DNA of 64,000 bases, taken from the NCBI RefSeq assembly GCF_947504145.1, contig NZ_CANNGQ010000004.1, positions 124,001 through 188,000 of the forward strand, in the 5' to 3' direction. Source of the DNA: an uncultured Microbulbifer sp. (GTDB taxonomy: Bacteria > Pseudomonadota > Gammaproteobacteria > Pseudomonadales > Cellvibrionaceae). A model generated the notes under the pieces. The model was given only the letters and a program-made list of their open reading frames with translations. It did not search any database and was not told the origin of the DNA. Positions 44,183-53,769 of this stretch are shown here, in pieces. The translations under genes and the position numbers were made by a program. Position 1 is the stretch's first letter. Each line of letters opens with the position of its first letter.

Positions 44183-45598
44183 ATGACACGCCCTCTGATT
44201 CTGCACCCCGACCGTCTGTTTCCGGCTGACCAAGTAAGCCGGGATATCGCGCGCAATCTTTACCAGAGCGTGAAAGATCTGCCGATCATCAGCCCCCACG
44301 GTCATACCGACCCATCCTGGTTCGCCGACAACCAGCCCTTCGGCAACCCGGCCGACCTGCTGATCCGCCCGGACCACTATGTGTTCCGCATGCTCTATTC
44401 CCAGGGCATCCCCCTGGAGAGCCTGGGCATCCGCACCCAGGACGGCACTCCGGTAGAGCAGGATCCACGCAAGATCTGGCAACTGCTGGCGGACAACTAC
44501 CACCTGTTCCGCGGCACTCCATCGCGCACCTGGCTGGATACGGTTTTCCACGATGTATTTGGGCTGGATGTTCAGCTCAACAGCGACACCGCCGAGCTGT
44601 ACTACGACCGCATCGACAGCGCATTGAAAACACCGGAGTTCCTGCCGCGGGCGCTGTTCGAGCGCTTCAATATCGAGGTGATTGCCACCACTGAGTCCCC
44701 GCTGGACGATCTGCGTCATCACCAGAAGATTCTGGACAGCGGCTGGAAAGGCCGTGTGATCACTGCCTTCCGCCCGGACCCGGTGCTGGATCCGGATTTC
44801 GAAGGCTTTACCGATAACCTGGCGCAGCTGGCCGAGATCACCGGTGAAGACACGTCCACCTGGTCCGGCTACCTGGCGGCACTGCGCAACCGTCGCGAAT
44901 TCTTCAAGCAGATGGGCGCGACCTCCACCGACCACGGTCACCCGACGGCGACCACAGCGAACCTGTCTGCGGCGGAAGCCGAGGCGCTGTTCCTGAAGGT
45001 AGTTACCGGTAATGGCAGTGCGGCAGATGCGGAGCTGTTCCGCGGCCAGATGCTGACCGAGATGGCACGCATGAGTATCGAGGATGGCCTGGTGATGCAG
45101 ATTCACCCGGGCTCTTTCCGCAATCACAACAAGTTGGTGTTCGAGCGCTTCGGCCGCGACAAGGGCTGCGATATTCCGTCCCCGACCGAGTACGTCAGCG
45201 CGCTGCAACCGCTGCTGGAAGCAGTGGGTAACGAGCCTGAGCTGAGCATTATTCTGTTCACCCTGGACGAGACTAGCTACAGCCGCGAACTGGCGCCGCT
45301 GGCGGGCCACTACCCAGCGCTGAAACTGGGCCCGAGCTGGTGGTTCCACGACAGCCCGGAAGGTATGCGTCGTTTCCGCGAGCAGGTAACCGAGACTGCC
45401 GGCTTCTACAACACCGTCGGCTTTAACGATGACACCCGCGCATTCCTGTCCATCCCCGCCCGTCACGATGTGGCGCGCCGCATGGATTGTGTGTGGCTGG
45501 CGCAGCTGGTCTCCGACCACCGCCTGCAGGAAGACGAAGCCTTCGAACTGGCCGCGGACCTCGCCTACAACCTGGCGAAAAAAGCTTACAAGCTTTGA
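44183..45598 (+). CDS. uxaC: Glucuronate/galacturonate isomerase
   Basis: UxaC isomerises D-galacturonate to tagaturonate and D-glucuronate to fructuronate. The 471-residue amidohydrolase-superfamily enzyme shows LPIISPHGHTDPSWF near residue 35 (metal-site His-x-His), EVIATTESPLDDLRHH, GLVMQIHPGSFRNHN, and the C-terminal GFNDDTRAFLSIPARHDVARR segment with the conserved Asp. The ATG at 44183 is preferred to 44153 because GGAAG precedes it and homologues start near TRPLILHPDRLF. It is followed 14 bases later by a UxuB-family reductase, forming an operon. Confidence 0.95.
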   Translation: MTRPLILHPDRLFPADQVSRDIARNLYQSVKDLPIISPHGHTDPSWFADNQPFGNPADLLIRPDHYVFRMLYSQGIPLESLGIRTQDGTPVEQDPRKIWQLLADNYHLFRGTPSRTWLDTVFHDVFGLDVQLNSDTAELYYDRIDSALKTPEFLPRALFERFNIEVIATTESPLDDLRHHQKILDSGWKGRVITAFRPDPVLDPDFEGFTDNLAQLAEITGEDTSTWSGYLAALRNRREFFKQMGATSTDHGHPTATTANLSAAEAEALFLKVVTGNGSAADAELFRGQMLTEMARMSIEDGLVMQIHPGSFRNHNKLVFERFGRDKGCDIPSPTEYVSALQPLLEAVGNEPELSIILFTLDETSYSRELAPLAGHYPALKLGPSWWFHDSPEGMRRFREQVTETAGFYNTVGFNDDTRAFLSIPARHDVARRMDCVWLAQLVSDHRLQEDEAFELAADLAYNLAKKAYKL

Positions 45599-45612
45599 TA
45601 GGTGGAAAAGAA

Positions 45613-47103
45613 ATGAGCCAAGAACGACTCAACAACAATATTCTGGAAAGCCTCCCCGCTGAGGTGATCAAGCCGGCCTACGACCGCAACGAAGTCACCA
45701 CCGGCATCGTGCACCTGGGTATCGGGGCCTTCCACCGCGCGCACCAGGCTTGGTTCACGGAAAACCGTATTGCCGCCGGCGAAAAGGACTGGGGTATTGT
45801 GGGTGCTAGCCTGCGTTCTGCCGGCGTGCGCGATCAGCTGGTGCCGCAGAATGGCCTTTATTCCGTGGTGGAAAAATCCAACGCGGGCACCAAGGTGCAG
45901 ATCGTCGGTGCGGTGAGCGATGTGCTGGTGGGCCCGGAAAGCCCGCAACAATTACTGGAGCTTCTGGCCCAGGAAAGTGTGCGTATCGTTTCCCTGACCA
46001 TCACCGAGAAAGGCTACTGCCACGATCCGGCGAGCGGCGACCTGAACCCGCAGCACCCGGACGTGATTCACGATCTGGCCAACCCGCAGGCTCCCAGGTC
46101 TGCTCTGGGTTACATCGTCGGTGCCCTGGCTCTGCGTAAGGCGCGCGGCCTACCGGGCTTTACCGTGCTGACCTGCGACAACCTGCCGTCCAACGGCAAG
46201 CTGCTGGGCAATGTGCTGGGGCAGTTTGCGGAGAAAGTCGACAGTGAACTGGCGGTGTGGATTGCGGAAAACACCACCACGCCATCCACCATGGTGGACC
46301 GTATTGTGCCGGCCACGACCGACGCGGACCGCGAAGAGCTGGAAGCGCTGATCGGCTGTCGCGATGAGGCGGCGGTAATGGCGGAGCCCTTCGCCCAGTG
46401 GGTGGTGGAAGATAACTTCCTGCGCGGCCGCCCAGCTTGGGACAAGGCCGGTGCCACTCTGGTTGACGATGTGGAAGTTTACGAGCTGATCAAGCTGCGC
46501 CTGTTAAATGGCAGCCATTCCATGCTCGCCTACAGTGGTTACCTGGCCGGCTGTGAGACGGTGGCGGATGTGATGGCGGTACCGGCGTTTAACAAGCTGG
46601 CACTGCACTTTATACAGTCCGAGGCCACCAGCTCCATCGAGGTGCCGGCAGAGTTTGATATTGCCGCTTACCAGGCAGAACTGATCGATCGTTTCGAGAA
46701 CCGCGCTCTGCGCCACCGCACCTGGCAGATCGCCATGGACGGGTCGCAGAAGATTCCGCAGCGCTGGCTGGGCACCCTGCGTCATCATCTCGCGAACAAT
46801 GGCCCCATAGAAGTGCTGAGCTTTGCCCTGGCCAACTGGATCCGTTATGTATCCGCCGTGGACGAGCAAGGCAATGCTATCGAGGTTTCCGACCCGCTGG
46901 CGGTGGAGCTGAAAGCGATCTGCGATCAGTACAAGCCTGCCGGTAACGAAGCACTGGCCGCGAACTTCCTCGCGTTCACTCCGGTGTTCGGTGACGACCT
47001 GAAACAGAGCGCGCAGCTGCAAAAAGCAGTGGTGAACTGGCTGAACAAACTCGATGCGCAGGGTACTCTGGCGTGTGTGGAACAAGCGTTTGGCGACTTG
47101 TAA
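45613..47103 (+). CDS. UxuB-family hexuronate reductase, possible tagaturonate reductase role
   Basis: This 496-residue mannitol dehydrogenase family protein has GIVHLGIGAFHRAHQAWF near residues 34-51, SLTITEKGYC, TVLTCDNLPSNGK and the catalytic KLRLLNGSHSMLAY segment. It also has the RHRTWQIAMDGSQKIPQR region, which resembles E. coli UxuB closely. By sequence it is a fructuronate reductase. By position, directly after uxaC in a genome segment with uxaA but no recognisable UxaB, it may instead or also reduce tagaturonate. The start at 45613 has a GGAAAAG site; a frame from 45487 overlaps uxaC and is rejected. Confidence is high for the family, low for the substrate. Confidence 0.85.
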   Translation: MSQERLNNNILESLPAEVIKPAYDRNEVTTGIVHLGIGAFHRAHQAWFTENRIAAGEKDWGIVGASLRSAGVRDQLVPQNGLYSVVEKSNAGTKVQIVGAVSDVLVGPESPQQLLELLAQESVRIVSLTITEKGYCHDPASGDLNPQHPDVIHDLANPQAPRSALGYIVGALALRKARGLPGFTVLTCDNLPSNGKLLGNVLGQFAEKVDSELAVWIAENTTTPSTMVDRIVPATTDADREELEALIGCRDEAAVMAEPFAQWVVEDNFLRGRPAWDKAGATLVDDVEVYELIKLRLLNGSHSMLAYSGYLAGCETVADVMAVPAFNKLALHFIQSEATSSIEVPAEFDIAAYQAELIDRFENRALRHRTWQIAMDGSQKIPQRWLGTLRHHLANNGPIEVLSFALANWIRYVSAVDEQGNAIEVSDPLAVELKAICDQYKPAGNEALAANFLAFTPVFGDDLKQSAQLQKAVVNWLNKLDAQGTLACVEQAFGDL

Positions 47104-47186
47104 GTTTTTATGTTTGTTTACAGTGTGCTCATCCGCCGATGGTAACTACGGTCTTCCATTCGGAAATCCATAGTTTGTAGATTTGA

Positions 47187-47217
47187 ATCCCGCAGCCTGT
47201 GCTGCGGGATTTTTTTA
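47187..47217 (+). terminator. Intrinsic terminator after the uxaC operon
   Basis: AATCCCGCAG and CTGCGGGATT pair around a short loop and lead into a T run to 47217, ending the uxaC operon before the convergent nap genes. Confidence 0.9.
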
Positions 47218-47242
47218 TGCCATGCATGGGGGCCTGCTGCGA

Positions 47243-47929
47243 TCAGTTCACCTTATTCGGCGTGCCTGACTTTTTGTCTTTATCCAAATCCAGCGGATTA
47301 TCCTCACCAAAACGGCTGTCATCATGCGCGGGGTTATCCGGCCCCCAGGCATCTTCGTTTTCCATATTCGGCAGATGGTGGGCGATACCCCGGTGGCAAT
47401 CGATGCAAGTGGCCTTGCCCGAGGCCAGCTCAGTGGAGTGCAGTTTACGCGCGCGCTCGCTCTGCACGCTGAAATCCATGTATTCGAAGTCGTGACAGTT
47501 GCGGCACTCCAGGGAGTCGTTGGCTTTCAGGCGTGCCCATTCATGCCGCGCCAGCTCCAGGCGCTTTTCCAAAAACTTTTCACGAGTATTGATAGTCCCG
47601 AAGATCTTGCCCCACACCTCTTTTGACGCCTGCATCTTGCGTGCAATTTTGTGGGTCCATTCGTGGGGGACATGGCAGTCCGGGCAGGTAGCGCGCACCC
47701 CCGAGCGATTGGTCCAGTGAATGGTGCCCTTGAGCTCTTGATAGACGTTGTCCCGCATCTCATGACAACTGATGCAGAACTTTTCCGTATTCGACACTTC
47801 TAGGGCTGTGTTGAAGCCACCCCAGAAAACAATCCCGGCAACAAACCCACTCAACAGCAGAAAGCCGAGGCTGAATGCCGTGGCCGGACGGCTCAGTGTG
47901 CGCCAATAGCCTTTAATCCAGTCAATCAT
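47243..47929 (-). CDS. napC: Tetrahaem quinol dehydrogenase NapC
   Basis: NapC takes electrons from menaquinol or ubiquinol and passes them to NapAB. The 228-residue protein has one N-terminal membrane anchor (about 18-38) and four haem-binding CxxCH motifs: CISCH near 52, CPDCH near 82, CRNCH near 142 and CIDCH near 172. The C-terminal tail of about 35 residues is highly acidic ([10 protein letters not shown]). It is the last gene of napEDABC, 19 bases after napB. Confidence 0.96.
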   Translation of the reverse strand: MIDWIKGYWRTLSRPATAFSLGFLLLSGFVAGIVFWGGFNTALEVSNTEKFCISCHEMRDNVYQELKGTIHWTNRSGVRATCPDCHVPHEWTHKIARKMQASKEVWGKIFGTINTREKFLEKRLELARHEWARLKANDSLECRNCHDFEYMDFSVQSERARKLHSTELASGKATCIDCHRGIAHHLPNMENEDAWGPDNPAHDDSRFGEDNPLDLDKDKKSGTPNKVN

Positions 47930-47948
47930 TACTCAGGCCCCGGATCCG

Positions 47949-48437
47949 TTACTGGGAGGATTTCTGTTTCTGATTGCGCAACAAAATATCCACATCCTTG
48001 AAGGTATTACCCACCGAGGATTTGGCATTGGTTTGCGGCACATGGCACTGCAGGCAAAAGTACCGACGCGGTGCCACATCGGCGAGAACCTGAAAATCCC
48101 GATCCATGAAATGGGTGACACTGATCATCGGTGCACCACTCACGGCAGTCTGAATGCGGTTGTGGCACTCCAGGCAGCGATTGGTGTTTTTGTTGATCTG
48201 ATAATCGCGAATGGTATGGGGAATGGTGGGCGGCTGCTCCGGGTAAGCGCGTACCCGCTTGCCGTCTGTGTTCACCGGGTCCGCCAGCTGTGGTGCCGGA
48301 CTCTCTTCAAACAACGTGCCGCCCTTGCGAATACCATCCGGCGCCGGTGCATCCGGGAACTGTTCCGCAACAGTGGCCAGTCCGCATACAAATACAATAA
48401 CGGCGACGGCGATAGTAAATACCTGCTTTCCGGTCAT
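47949..48437 (-). CDS. napB: Periplasmic nitrate reductase dihaem cytochrome NapB
   Basis: This is the 162-residue small subunit. It has a signal peptide or anchor at residues 5-22 and a proline-rich linker with the NapB hallmark PPTIPHTI. Two CxxCH haem motifs are CLECH near residue 88 and CLQCH near 128, with the distal-ligand histidines in SVTHFM and upstream. It passes electrons from NapC to NapA in the periplasm. It lies 41 bases after napA. Confidence 0.95.
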   Translation of the reverse strand: MTGKQVFTIAVAVIVFVCGLATVAEQFPDAPAPDGIRKGGTLFEESPAPQLADPVNTDGKRVRAYPEQPPTIPHTIRDYQINKNTNRCLECHNRIQTAVSGAPMISVTHFMDRDFQVLADVAPRRYFCLQCHVPQTNAKSSVGNTFKDVDILLRNQKQKSSQ

Positions 48438-48478
48438 GATCGCTACTCGACTCTCATTGGGTTACGTTGCTGCCAGCT

Positions 48479-50980
48479 TCAGGCCAGTGAGACCAACTCC
48501 AGCTTTACCGCACACTTTTTAAAATCCGTCTGCTTTGAGATTGGATCAGTGGCATCCAGAGTCACCTTGTTGATCAGGCGCTGCGCATCAAAGAAAGGCA
48601 CATACACCAGGCCTTTCGGCGGCCGCGCCCGCCCGCGGGTTTCCACACGCCCGATCATTTCCCCGCGCCGGCTAATCACCTTGATATCACTGCCGCGACG
48701 GAAACCCTGTGCTTGAGCATCGTCCGGGTGCATATACACCACTGCATAGGGTACCGCGCTAAACAACTCCGGTACTCGCTGGGTCATGGAGCCCGTGTGC
48801 CAGTGCTCCAGTACCCGCCCGGTACACAACCAGAAAGGAAAAGCCTGATCCGGTGATTCCGCCGGCGGCTCATAGGGCAAAGCGAAGATCCGCGCGCGGC
48901 CATCTTCATTGCCGTAGAACTCAATACCAGCACCTTTCTTCACGTAGGGGTCGGAGCCTTCGCGGAAACGCCACAGGGTTTCCTTGCCATCTACCACAGG
49001 CCAACGCAGGCCGCGCACTTGGTGGTAGCGGTCAAACGGTGCCAGGTCATGGGCGTGGCCACGGCCAAATTCCGCATATTCCTCGAACAATCCTTTCTGG
49101 ATGTAGAACCCGAACGCATCCGCTTCGTCGTTGGAAAATTTCTTGTCGCGGTCTTCGGTGGGAAAACGGTTGGTATGCCCGTTGGCATACAGCACGTCGT
49201 ACAGGGTCTTGCCACGATAGCCGCGCTGCTTGCTCAATTCCTCGGGCCAGACTTCATCGGTTTTGAAGCGTTTGGAAAACTCCACCAGTTGCCAGAGGTC
49301 TGACTTGCTTTCCCCGGGTGCTTTTACCTGCTGATGCCAGAACTGAGTGCGACGTTCGGCATTGCCGTAAGCGCCCTCTTTCTCCACCCACATGGCGGTG
49401 GGCAAAATCAGGTCCGCCGCCTGTGCCGAAGTGGTCGGGTACACATCGGAGACAATCACGAACGCATCCGGATTGCGCCAACCGGGCAGTAACTCCTGCA
49501 TTAAGTTGGGGCCGGCCTGGGCGTTGTTGGAGGCCTGGGTCCAGTAGACTTTGAGCTTGCCGTCTTTCAGCGCACGGCTCTGCGCCACCGCATCAAGGCC
49601 TGGCTTCGGAGGAATGGTGCCCTTCGGTAACCGCCAGATTTTTTCGGCCTTTTCCCGGTGCTTCGGATTCGCGACCACCATGTCCGCTGGCAGGCGGTGA
49701 GAGAAGGTGCCGACTTCCCGGGCAGTACCGCAGGCGGAGGGCTGGCCAGTGAGAGAGAAAGGACTGTTACCCGGAGTAGAAATCTTCCCGGTAAGCAGGT
49801 GAATGTTGTAGGCCATGTTATTCGCCCAGACACCGCGGGTGTGCTGATTGAAACCCATGGTCCAGAGAGACATCACCTTGGTGTTCGGATCCGCGTAGAG
49901 TTCAGCCAGCTCGGTGAGGCGAGCTTTCGATACCCCGCTTTCTTTCGCCGCGCGCTCCAGCGTGTACGGCTCGAGGAATTCTGCGAATTCCTTGAAGCTC
50001 ATATCTGTCCACGCATTTACCTTGTCCCGCCCGGTGGCCTTCTGTTCGCGTGGATCTTCATCGCGCAGGCCATAACCAATATTGGTTTCACCACGCACGA
50101 AGCGCGTATGTTTTTTGACGAAGTCTTTGTTCACCTTGTTGTTCTGAATAATGTAATTGGCAATAAAATTCAGAATTAACAGGTCCGAATGGGGCGTGAA
50201 CACCATCGGTATATCGGCGAGCTCGAAACTGCGATGCTCGTAGGTAGAAAGTACCGCAACCTTACACCCCGGGTGCGACAGGCGACGGTCCGTAACCCGC
50301 GACCAGAGAATGGGGTGCATCTCCGCCATATTGGAACCCCACAGCACAAATGCATCCGCGTGTTCAAAATCGTCGTAACAGCCCATGGGCTCGTCGATGC
50401 CGAAGGTACGCATGAAGCCCGCCACCGCAGAGGCCATACAGTGACGTGCATTGGGGTCGATATTGTTGGTGCGGAAGCCAGCCTTCATCAGTTTACTGGC
50501 GGCATACCCTTCCCATACGGTCCACTGGCCCGAGCCGAACATACCCACAGAATCGGAACCGTGGTTTTTGATCGCCGCTTTAAACTTTTGCTCCATGATG
50601 TCGAAGGCCTGATCCCACGACACTGCCACAAAATCGCCATTTTTGTCGTATTTGCCATTGCGCATACGCAGTAATGGCTTGGTCAGACGGTCGCTGCCGT
50701 ACATGATTTTTGACAGGAAGTAGCCTTTCACACAGTTGAGGCCGCGGTTCACTTCCGCCTTGATATCCCCATGGGTTGCGACCACGCGGTTGTCTTTGGT
50801 GGCGACCATCACACTACAGCCGGTACCACAAAAACGGCACGGGGCTTTGTTCCAGGTCAGCTCGTTGGCGCCGCCTTTACTGACCAGGTTCTGGGTCTTT
50901 GCTGGTACTGCCAGGCCGGCGGCGGCAGCAGCGGCAACTACCGCGCTCGCTTTGGTGAAATCCCGTCGGGTAATGGCCAT
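48479..50980 (-). CDS. napA: Periplasmic nitrate reductase catalytic subunit NapA
   Basis: NapA reduces nitrate to nitrite using a bis-molybdopterin cofactor and one 4Fe-4S cluster. The 833-residue protein starts with a Tat signal (RRDFTKAS). The cluster motif CRFCGTGC, with its fourth cysteine in RGLNCVKGY, is near residues 50-85. The Mo-ligand Cys is in [13 protein letters not shown] near 145. The C-terminal molybdopterin-binding domain ([18 protein letters not shown]) is intact. It starts two bases after the napD stop codon, indicating coupling. GGGAGA precedes the ATG at 50980. Confidence 0.97.
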   Translation of the reverse strand: MAITRRDFTKASAVVAAAAAAGLAVPAKTQNLVSKGGANELTWNKAPCRFCGTGCSVMVATKDNRVVATHGDIKAEVNRGLNCVKGYFLSKIMYGSDRLTKPLLRMRNGKYDKNGDFVAVSWDQAFDIMEQKFKAAIKNHGSDSVGMFGSGQWTVWEGYAASKLMKAGFRTNNIDPNARHCMASAVAGFMRTFGIDEPMGCYDDFEHADAFVLWGSNMAEMHPILWSRVTDRRLSHPGCKVAVLSTYEHRSFELADIPMVFTPHSDLLILNFIANYIIQNNKVNKDFVKKHTRFVRGETNIGYGLRDEDPREQKATGRDKVNAWTDMSFKEFAEFLEPYTLERAAKESGVSKARLTELAELYADPNTKVMSLWTMGFNQHTRGVWANNMAYNIHLLTGKISTPGNSPFSLTGQPSACGTAREVGTFSHRLPADMVVANPKHREKAEKIWRLPKGTIPPKPGLDAVAQSRALKDGKLKVYWTQASNNAQAGPNLMQELLPGWRNPDAFVIVSDVYPTTSAQAADLILPTAMWVEKEGAYGNAERRTQFWHQQVKAPGESKSDLWQLVEFSKRFKTDEVWPEELSKQRGYRGKTLYDVLYANGHTNRFPTEDRDKKFSNDEADAFGFYIQKGLFEEYAEFGRGHAHDLAPFDRYHQVRGLRWPVVDGKETLWRFREGSDPYVKKGAGIEFYGNEDGRARIFALPYEPPAESPDQAFPFWLCTGRVLEHWHTGSMTQRVPELFSAVPYAVVYMHPDDAQAQGFRRGSDIKVISRRGEMIGRVETRGRARPPKGLVYVPFFDAQRLINKVTLDATDPISKQTDFKKCAVKLELVSLA

Positions 50981-50981
50981 G

Positions 50982-51371
50982 TCACAGTTCTCCCACAATT
51001 TTTACCGGTTGTTCACCGTCGGCTGCTGCGCCTTGCTCGTTCAGAACATCGTCCATATCAGACACTGCCATTTCCTCGTGGTACACCATGGCCACGTTCA
51101 GAACACCTGACTGATCCTTGGTGACTTCAATCAGTTCATTGACCCGATGGTGGTCGGCGGTTTCCATCACCACCACCAGTTTTCCATTGTCATCACCGAG
51201 GTGGATTTCCAGCTCGGGCTGCTCATCCACCCACTGGGAGAACCCAGAAATACTCACCGGCCGCACATGCACAATAAGGCTGACAATATGTACCGTGCCG
51301 CCGTGTGACTTTTCACCGTTATCCGCTGCAGAGGCGGTGTAATCCCGGTTTCGGTAGTGGTGCTCTCTCAT
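50982..51371 (-). CDS. napD: Tat-proofreading chaperone NapD
   Basis: NapD binds the Tat signal of NapA and delays export until the cofactor is inserted. The 129-residue protein has the ferredoxin-like NapD core ([11 protein letters not shown], then [24 protein letters not shown] and NVAMVYHEE). It carries about 25 extra residues at the N-terminus and an acidic C-terminal tail. Its stop lies two bases before napA. Confidence 0.9.
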   Translation of the reverse strand: MREHHYRNRDYTASAADNGEKSHGGTVHIVSLIVHVRPVSISGFSQWVDEQPELEIHLGDDNGKLVVVMETADHHRVNELIEVTKDQSGVLNVAMVYHEEMAVSDMDDVLNEQGAAADGEQPVKIVGEL

Positions 51372-51550
51372 AGTGATCCAGTTGTTTTTGCTAAGATTCG
51401 TCTCATTGTCGCCACTTGCACCACTGGTACGGTTTCCAGCTTGTGGCGATGGCGGTCAGCGTACGAGACGGGATAGCAGCGCCTTCGCCGTTGAAGACAC
51501 TGCCATTGGTGCAGCGCCCTACAGGGCGCTCCGGAAGTGCGGCGGCGAAT
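51372..51550. repeat. napE-napD gap with hairpin, possible intergenic repeat
   Basis: A 179-base gap interrupts an otherwise tight operon. It contains a perfect hairpin AGCGCCCT/AGGGCGCT (51513-51530, two-base loop). It also has an open minus-strand frame of more than 40 codons with no start (reading TAIATSWKPYQWCKWRQ at its end), of a kind I associate with short dispersed repeats rather than genes. A search of the genome for further copies would decide. Confidence 0.35.
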
Positions 51551-51724
51551 TCAGGCCGGTGGGCCCGGCGGCCCGAAAATCATTTGCAGAATCCAGACGG
51601 CAAACCCGTAGCCCCCAACAATGGCGACCGCCAGAATCGGAAACAGAAATACGAGAATAAACAGTACCAGGCGTCCTTCTCTGCGGCGCTGTTCTTTGCT
51701 CGAAGGAAGTTGCTCTTCAGTCAA
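51551..51724 (-). CDS. napE: Periplasmic nitrate reductase small membrane protein NapE
   Basis: This 57-residue protein has a basic stretch (KEQRRREG) followed by one long membrane helix (LVLFILVFLFPILAVAIVGG) and a Gly-Pro-rich end (FGPPGPPA), as in NapE. Its role is not firmly known. I place the start at TTG 51724 because GAGGG lies eight bases upstream and this gives the usual length. The frame is open to an ATG at 51793, which would add 23 residues that NapE proteins lack. It is the first gene of napEDABC. Confidence 0.8.
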   Translation of the reverse strand: MTEEQLPSSKEQRRREGRLVLFILVFLFPILAVAIVGGYGFAVWILQMIFGPPGPPA

Positions 51725-51954
51725 GAGACGCACCCTCAATTGATTGGGTTTATTCCCATGAGAAATAAAAAAGTTGGCCTTTATTAAAACCAATGACTTC
51801 TCATGGATCAGGGGGAAAGCGCTTTACTGGCATAGCGCGACGCCATTCTTACCCACATAGTTTGAGTCTAGGAAGGGATACCGTTAGGGCAAGAAAGAAG
51901 GGAGCGAAAACAGCGGAAATTACCACGGATAGGGAAAACACCTTTGCCCGGGCA

Positions 51955-51980
51955 CAAAAAAAGCCGGGCAAGGCCCGGCT
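51955..51980 (-). terminator. Intrinsic terminator after kduD copy 2
   Basis: On the minus strand AGCCGGGC and GCCCGGCT pair around a three-base loop and run into seven T residues, 82 bases after the kduD stop. It ends the GH105-kduI-kduD run before napE. I see nothing coding between 51725 and 52061 other than this. Confidence 0.9.
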
Positions 51981-52061
51981 GAAAAACAATCAATCTCATT
52001 TAAATCATGCCTTCGCCCAGTTTTGAAATCCAGGCTGACGGCGGCGTGAATAACTCAGCAT

Positions 52062-52853
52062 TCACTCATTACTGGGTTTACCGATGGTGGCGAGAATACC
52101 GCCATCCACATAGACCACCTGACCGTTGACGAAATTACTCGCATCACTGGACAGGAATACCGCAGTGCCCTGCAGGTCTTCAGGGTTGCCCCAACGGCCA
52201 GCGGGGGTGCGTCCGATAATGAAATCATTGAACGGATGGCCATCTACGCGGATCGGCGCGGTCTGCGCCGTGGCAAAATAGCCCGGTCCAATTCCGTTCA
52301 CCTGGATGTTGTGGCGCGCCCATTCCGTGGCCATATTCTGGGTCAGCATTTTCAGGCCTCCTTTGGAGGCCGCGTAGGCGGAAACGCTATCGCGCCCCAG
52401 CTCGCTCATCATCGAGCAGATATTGATGATCTTGCCAGCGCCGCGTTCAATCATACGGCGCACGACCGGACGGCTCATCACCATCACACCGGTGAGGTTG
52501 GTTTCCAGCACTTTGTTCCACTCTGACAGTTCCATGTCCAGTAGCGGTACGCGACGAATGATGCCGGCGTTGTTGACCAGCACATCGATCGGACTCTGTT
52601 CTTTTTCAATCACCGGTACCATCTCGTTTACCTGATCTTCGTCGCTGACATCGAACAGATACCCGTGCGCGTTGTGGCCTTTTTCGCGCAGCTCGGAAAC
52701 GGCGTTGTCGAGTTTTGCCTGAGAGGAGTGGCCAGTAATAACCAGCTTTGCACCCGCGTTGCCGAGGCCTTCTGCCATGGCCATACCGAGGCCGTGGGTG
52801 GCGCCGGTTACCAGGGCGAGCTTTCCGGTTAAATCAAACAGTGAGTTGGACAT
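52062..52853 (-). CDS. kduD: 2-keto-3-deoxygluconate dehydrogenase-like SDR, copy 2
   Basis: This 263-residue short-chain dehydrogenase has the cofactor loop TGATHGLGMA (about 16-25), NNAGIIRR, catalytic Ser and YAASK near 160 and the C-terminal YVDGG motif. It belongs to the KduD/gluconate 5-dehydrogenase group. Its position 45 bases after kduI in the same operon supports reduction of 2,5-diketo-3-deoxygluconate to KDG. Copy 1 at 35858 is only moderately similar, so the two may differ in cofactor or substrate. GGAG precedes the ATG. Confidence 0.88.
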   Translation of the reverse strand: MSNSLFDLTGKLALVTGATHGLGMAMAEGLGNAGAKLVITGHSSQAKLDNAVSELREKGHNAHGYLFDVSDEDQVNEMVPVIEKEQSPIDVLVNNAGIIRRVPLLDMELSEWNKVLETNLTGVMVMSRPVVRRMIERGAGKIINICSMMSELGRDSVSAYAASKGGLKMLTQNMATEWARHNIQVNGIGPGYFATAQTAPIRVDGHPFNDFIIGRTPAGRWGNPEDLQGTAVFLSSDASNFVNGQVVYVDGGILATIGKPSNE

Positions 52854-52898
52854 TCTTTTACTCCAGATTTTTCGCGATTACTCAGGTTTCGATCAAGA

Positions 52899-53741
52899 TC
52901 AACGCAGCTCGGTGGGCTGCACCTTATCCATATCGTCGTAATCGTGGTTCTCGCCCGCCATTCCCCAGATAAAGGTGTAATTGCTGGTACCCACACCTGA
53001 GTGTAGAGACCAGGTGGGAGAGATCACTGCCTGCTCGTTGTGCATCCAGATGGTACGGGTCTGCTGCGGCGGGCCCATGAAGTGGCATACGGCCTGCTCC
53101 TCGGGCAGATTGAAGTACATATACACTTCCATACGGCGGCTGTGGGTGTGGCACGGCATGGTGTTCCAGCAGCTGCCGGGAGCCAGCTCGGTCATGCCCA
53201 TTTGCAGCTGGCAGGTTTGCAACACGTCTTTTACCAGCAGCTTGCGCAGGGTGCGCTTGTTACAGGTTTCTGCGGCACCCAGTTCGATCACCTGGGCATC
53301 GCCCTGGCCCACTTTGGTGGTGGGGAATTCGCGGTGCGCGGGGGTGGACAGAATGTAAAATTTCGACGGAGAAGTTTTTACATTGCTGCTGAACACCACG
53401 CTCTCGGACCCGCGGCTCACATACAGTGCTTCCTTGGTGCCGATTTCATACACGGCACCATCCACTTCCACCACACCGGGGGCACCGATATTGATGATGC
53501 CCAGCTCCCGGCGCTCGAGAAAATAGTCGGATTTTAGTGCGTCTACGGTTTCCAGCTTTACGCTGCTTTCTACCGGCATCACACCACCGACAATTACGCG
53601 ATCCACGTGGGTGTAGGTCAGATTGACGGTATCGGCAGTAAACAGGTTCGGCACCAGATACTCGTCGCGCAGTCGATCGGTATCGTAATTGACATAGTCA
53701 CCCGGGTGACTGGCGTGGCGCTCTTCAAATACAGTGGTCAT
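52899..53741 (-). CDS. kduI: 5-keto-4-deoxyuronate isomerase, copy 2
   Basis: This 280-residue cupin isomerase catalyses the same reaction as copy 1 at 29612. It shows TVNLTYTHVDRVIVGGVMP, FLERRELGIINIG and the zinc-site MPCHTHSRRMEVYMYF near residue 195, with the fourth ligand in the SPTWSLHSGVG region. It ends YDDMDKVQP like other KduI proteins. It lies between the DUF4861-GH105 fusion (28 bases upstream) and kduD (45 bases downstream), a compact operon for unsaturated uronate. Confidence 0.95.
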   Translation of the reverse strand: MTTVFEERHASHPGDYVNYDTDRLRDEYLVPNLFTADTVNLTYTHVDRVIVGGVMPVESSVKLETVDALKSDYFLERRELGIINIGAPGVVEVDGAVYEIGTKEALYVSRGSESVVFSSNVKTSPSKFYILSTPAHREFPTTKVGQGDAQVIELGAAETCNKRTLRKLLVKDVLQTCQLQMGMTELAPGSCWNTMPCHTHSRRMEVYMYFNLPEEQAVCHFMGPPQQTRTIWMHNEQAVISPTWSLHSGVGTSNYTFIWGMAGENHDYDDMDKVQPTELR

Positions 53742-53769
53742 AACTCTACCCAGTTAATTCGGTGACGAC

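Noticed and set aside
43967-45520. 517-codon minus-strand frame opposite uxaC
   Set aside because: uxaC on the plus strand has all family motifs; the opposite frame is a codon-bias shadow.
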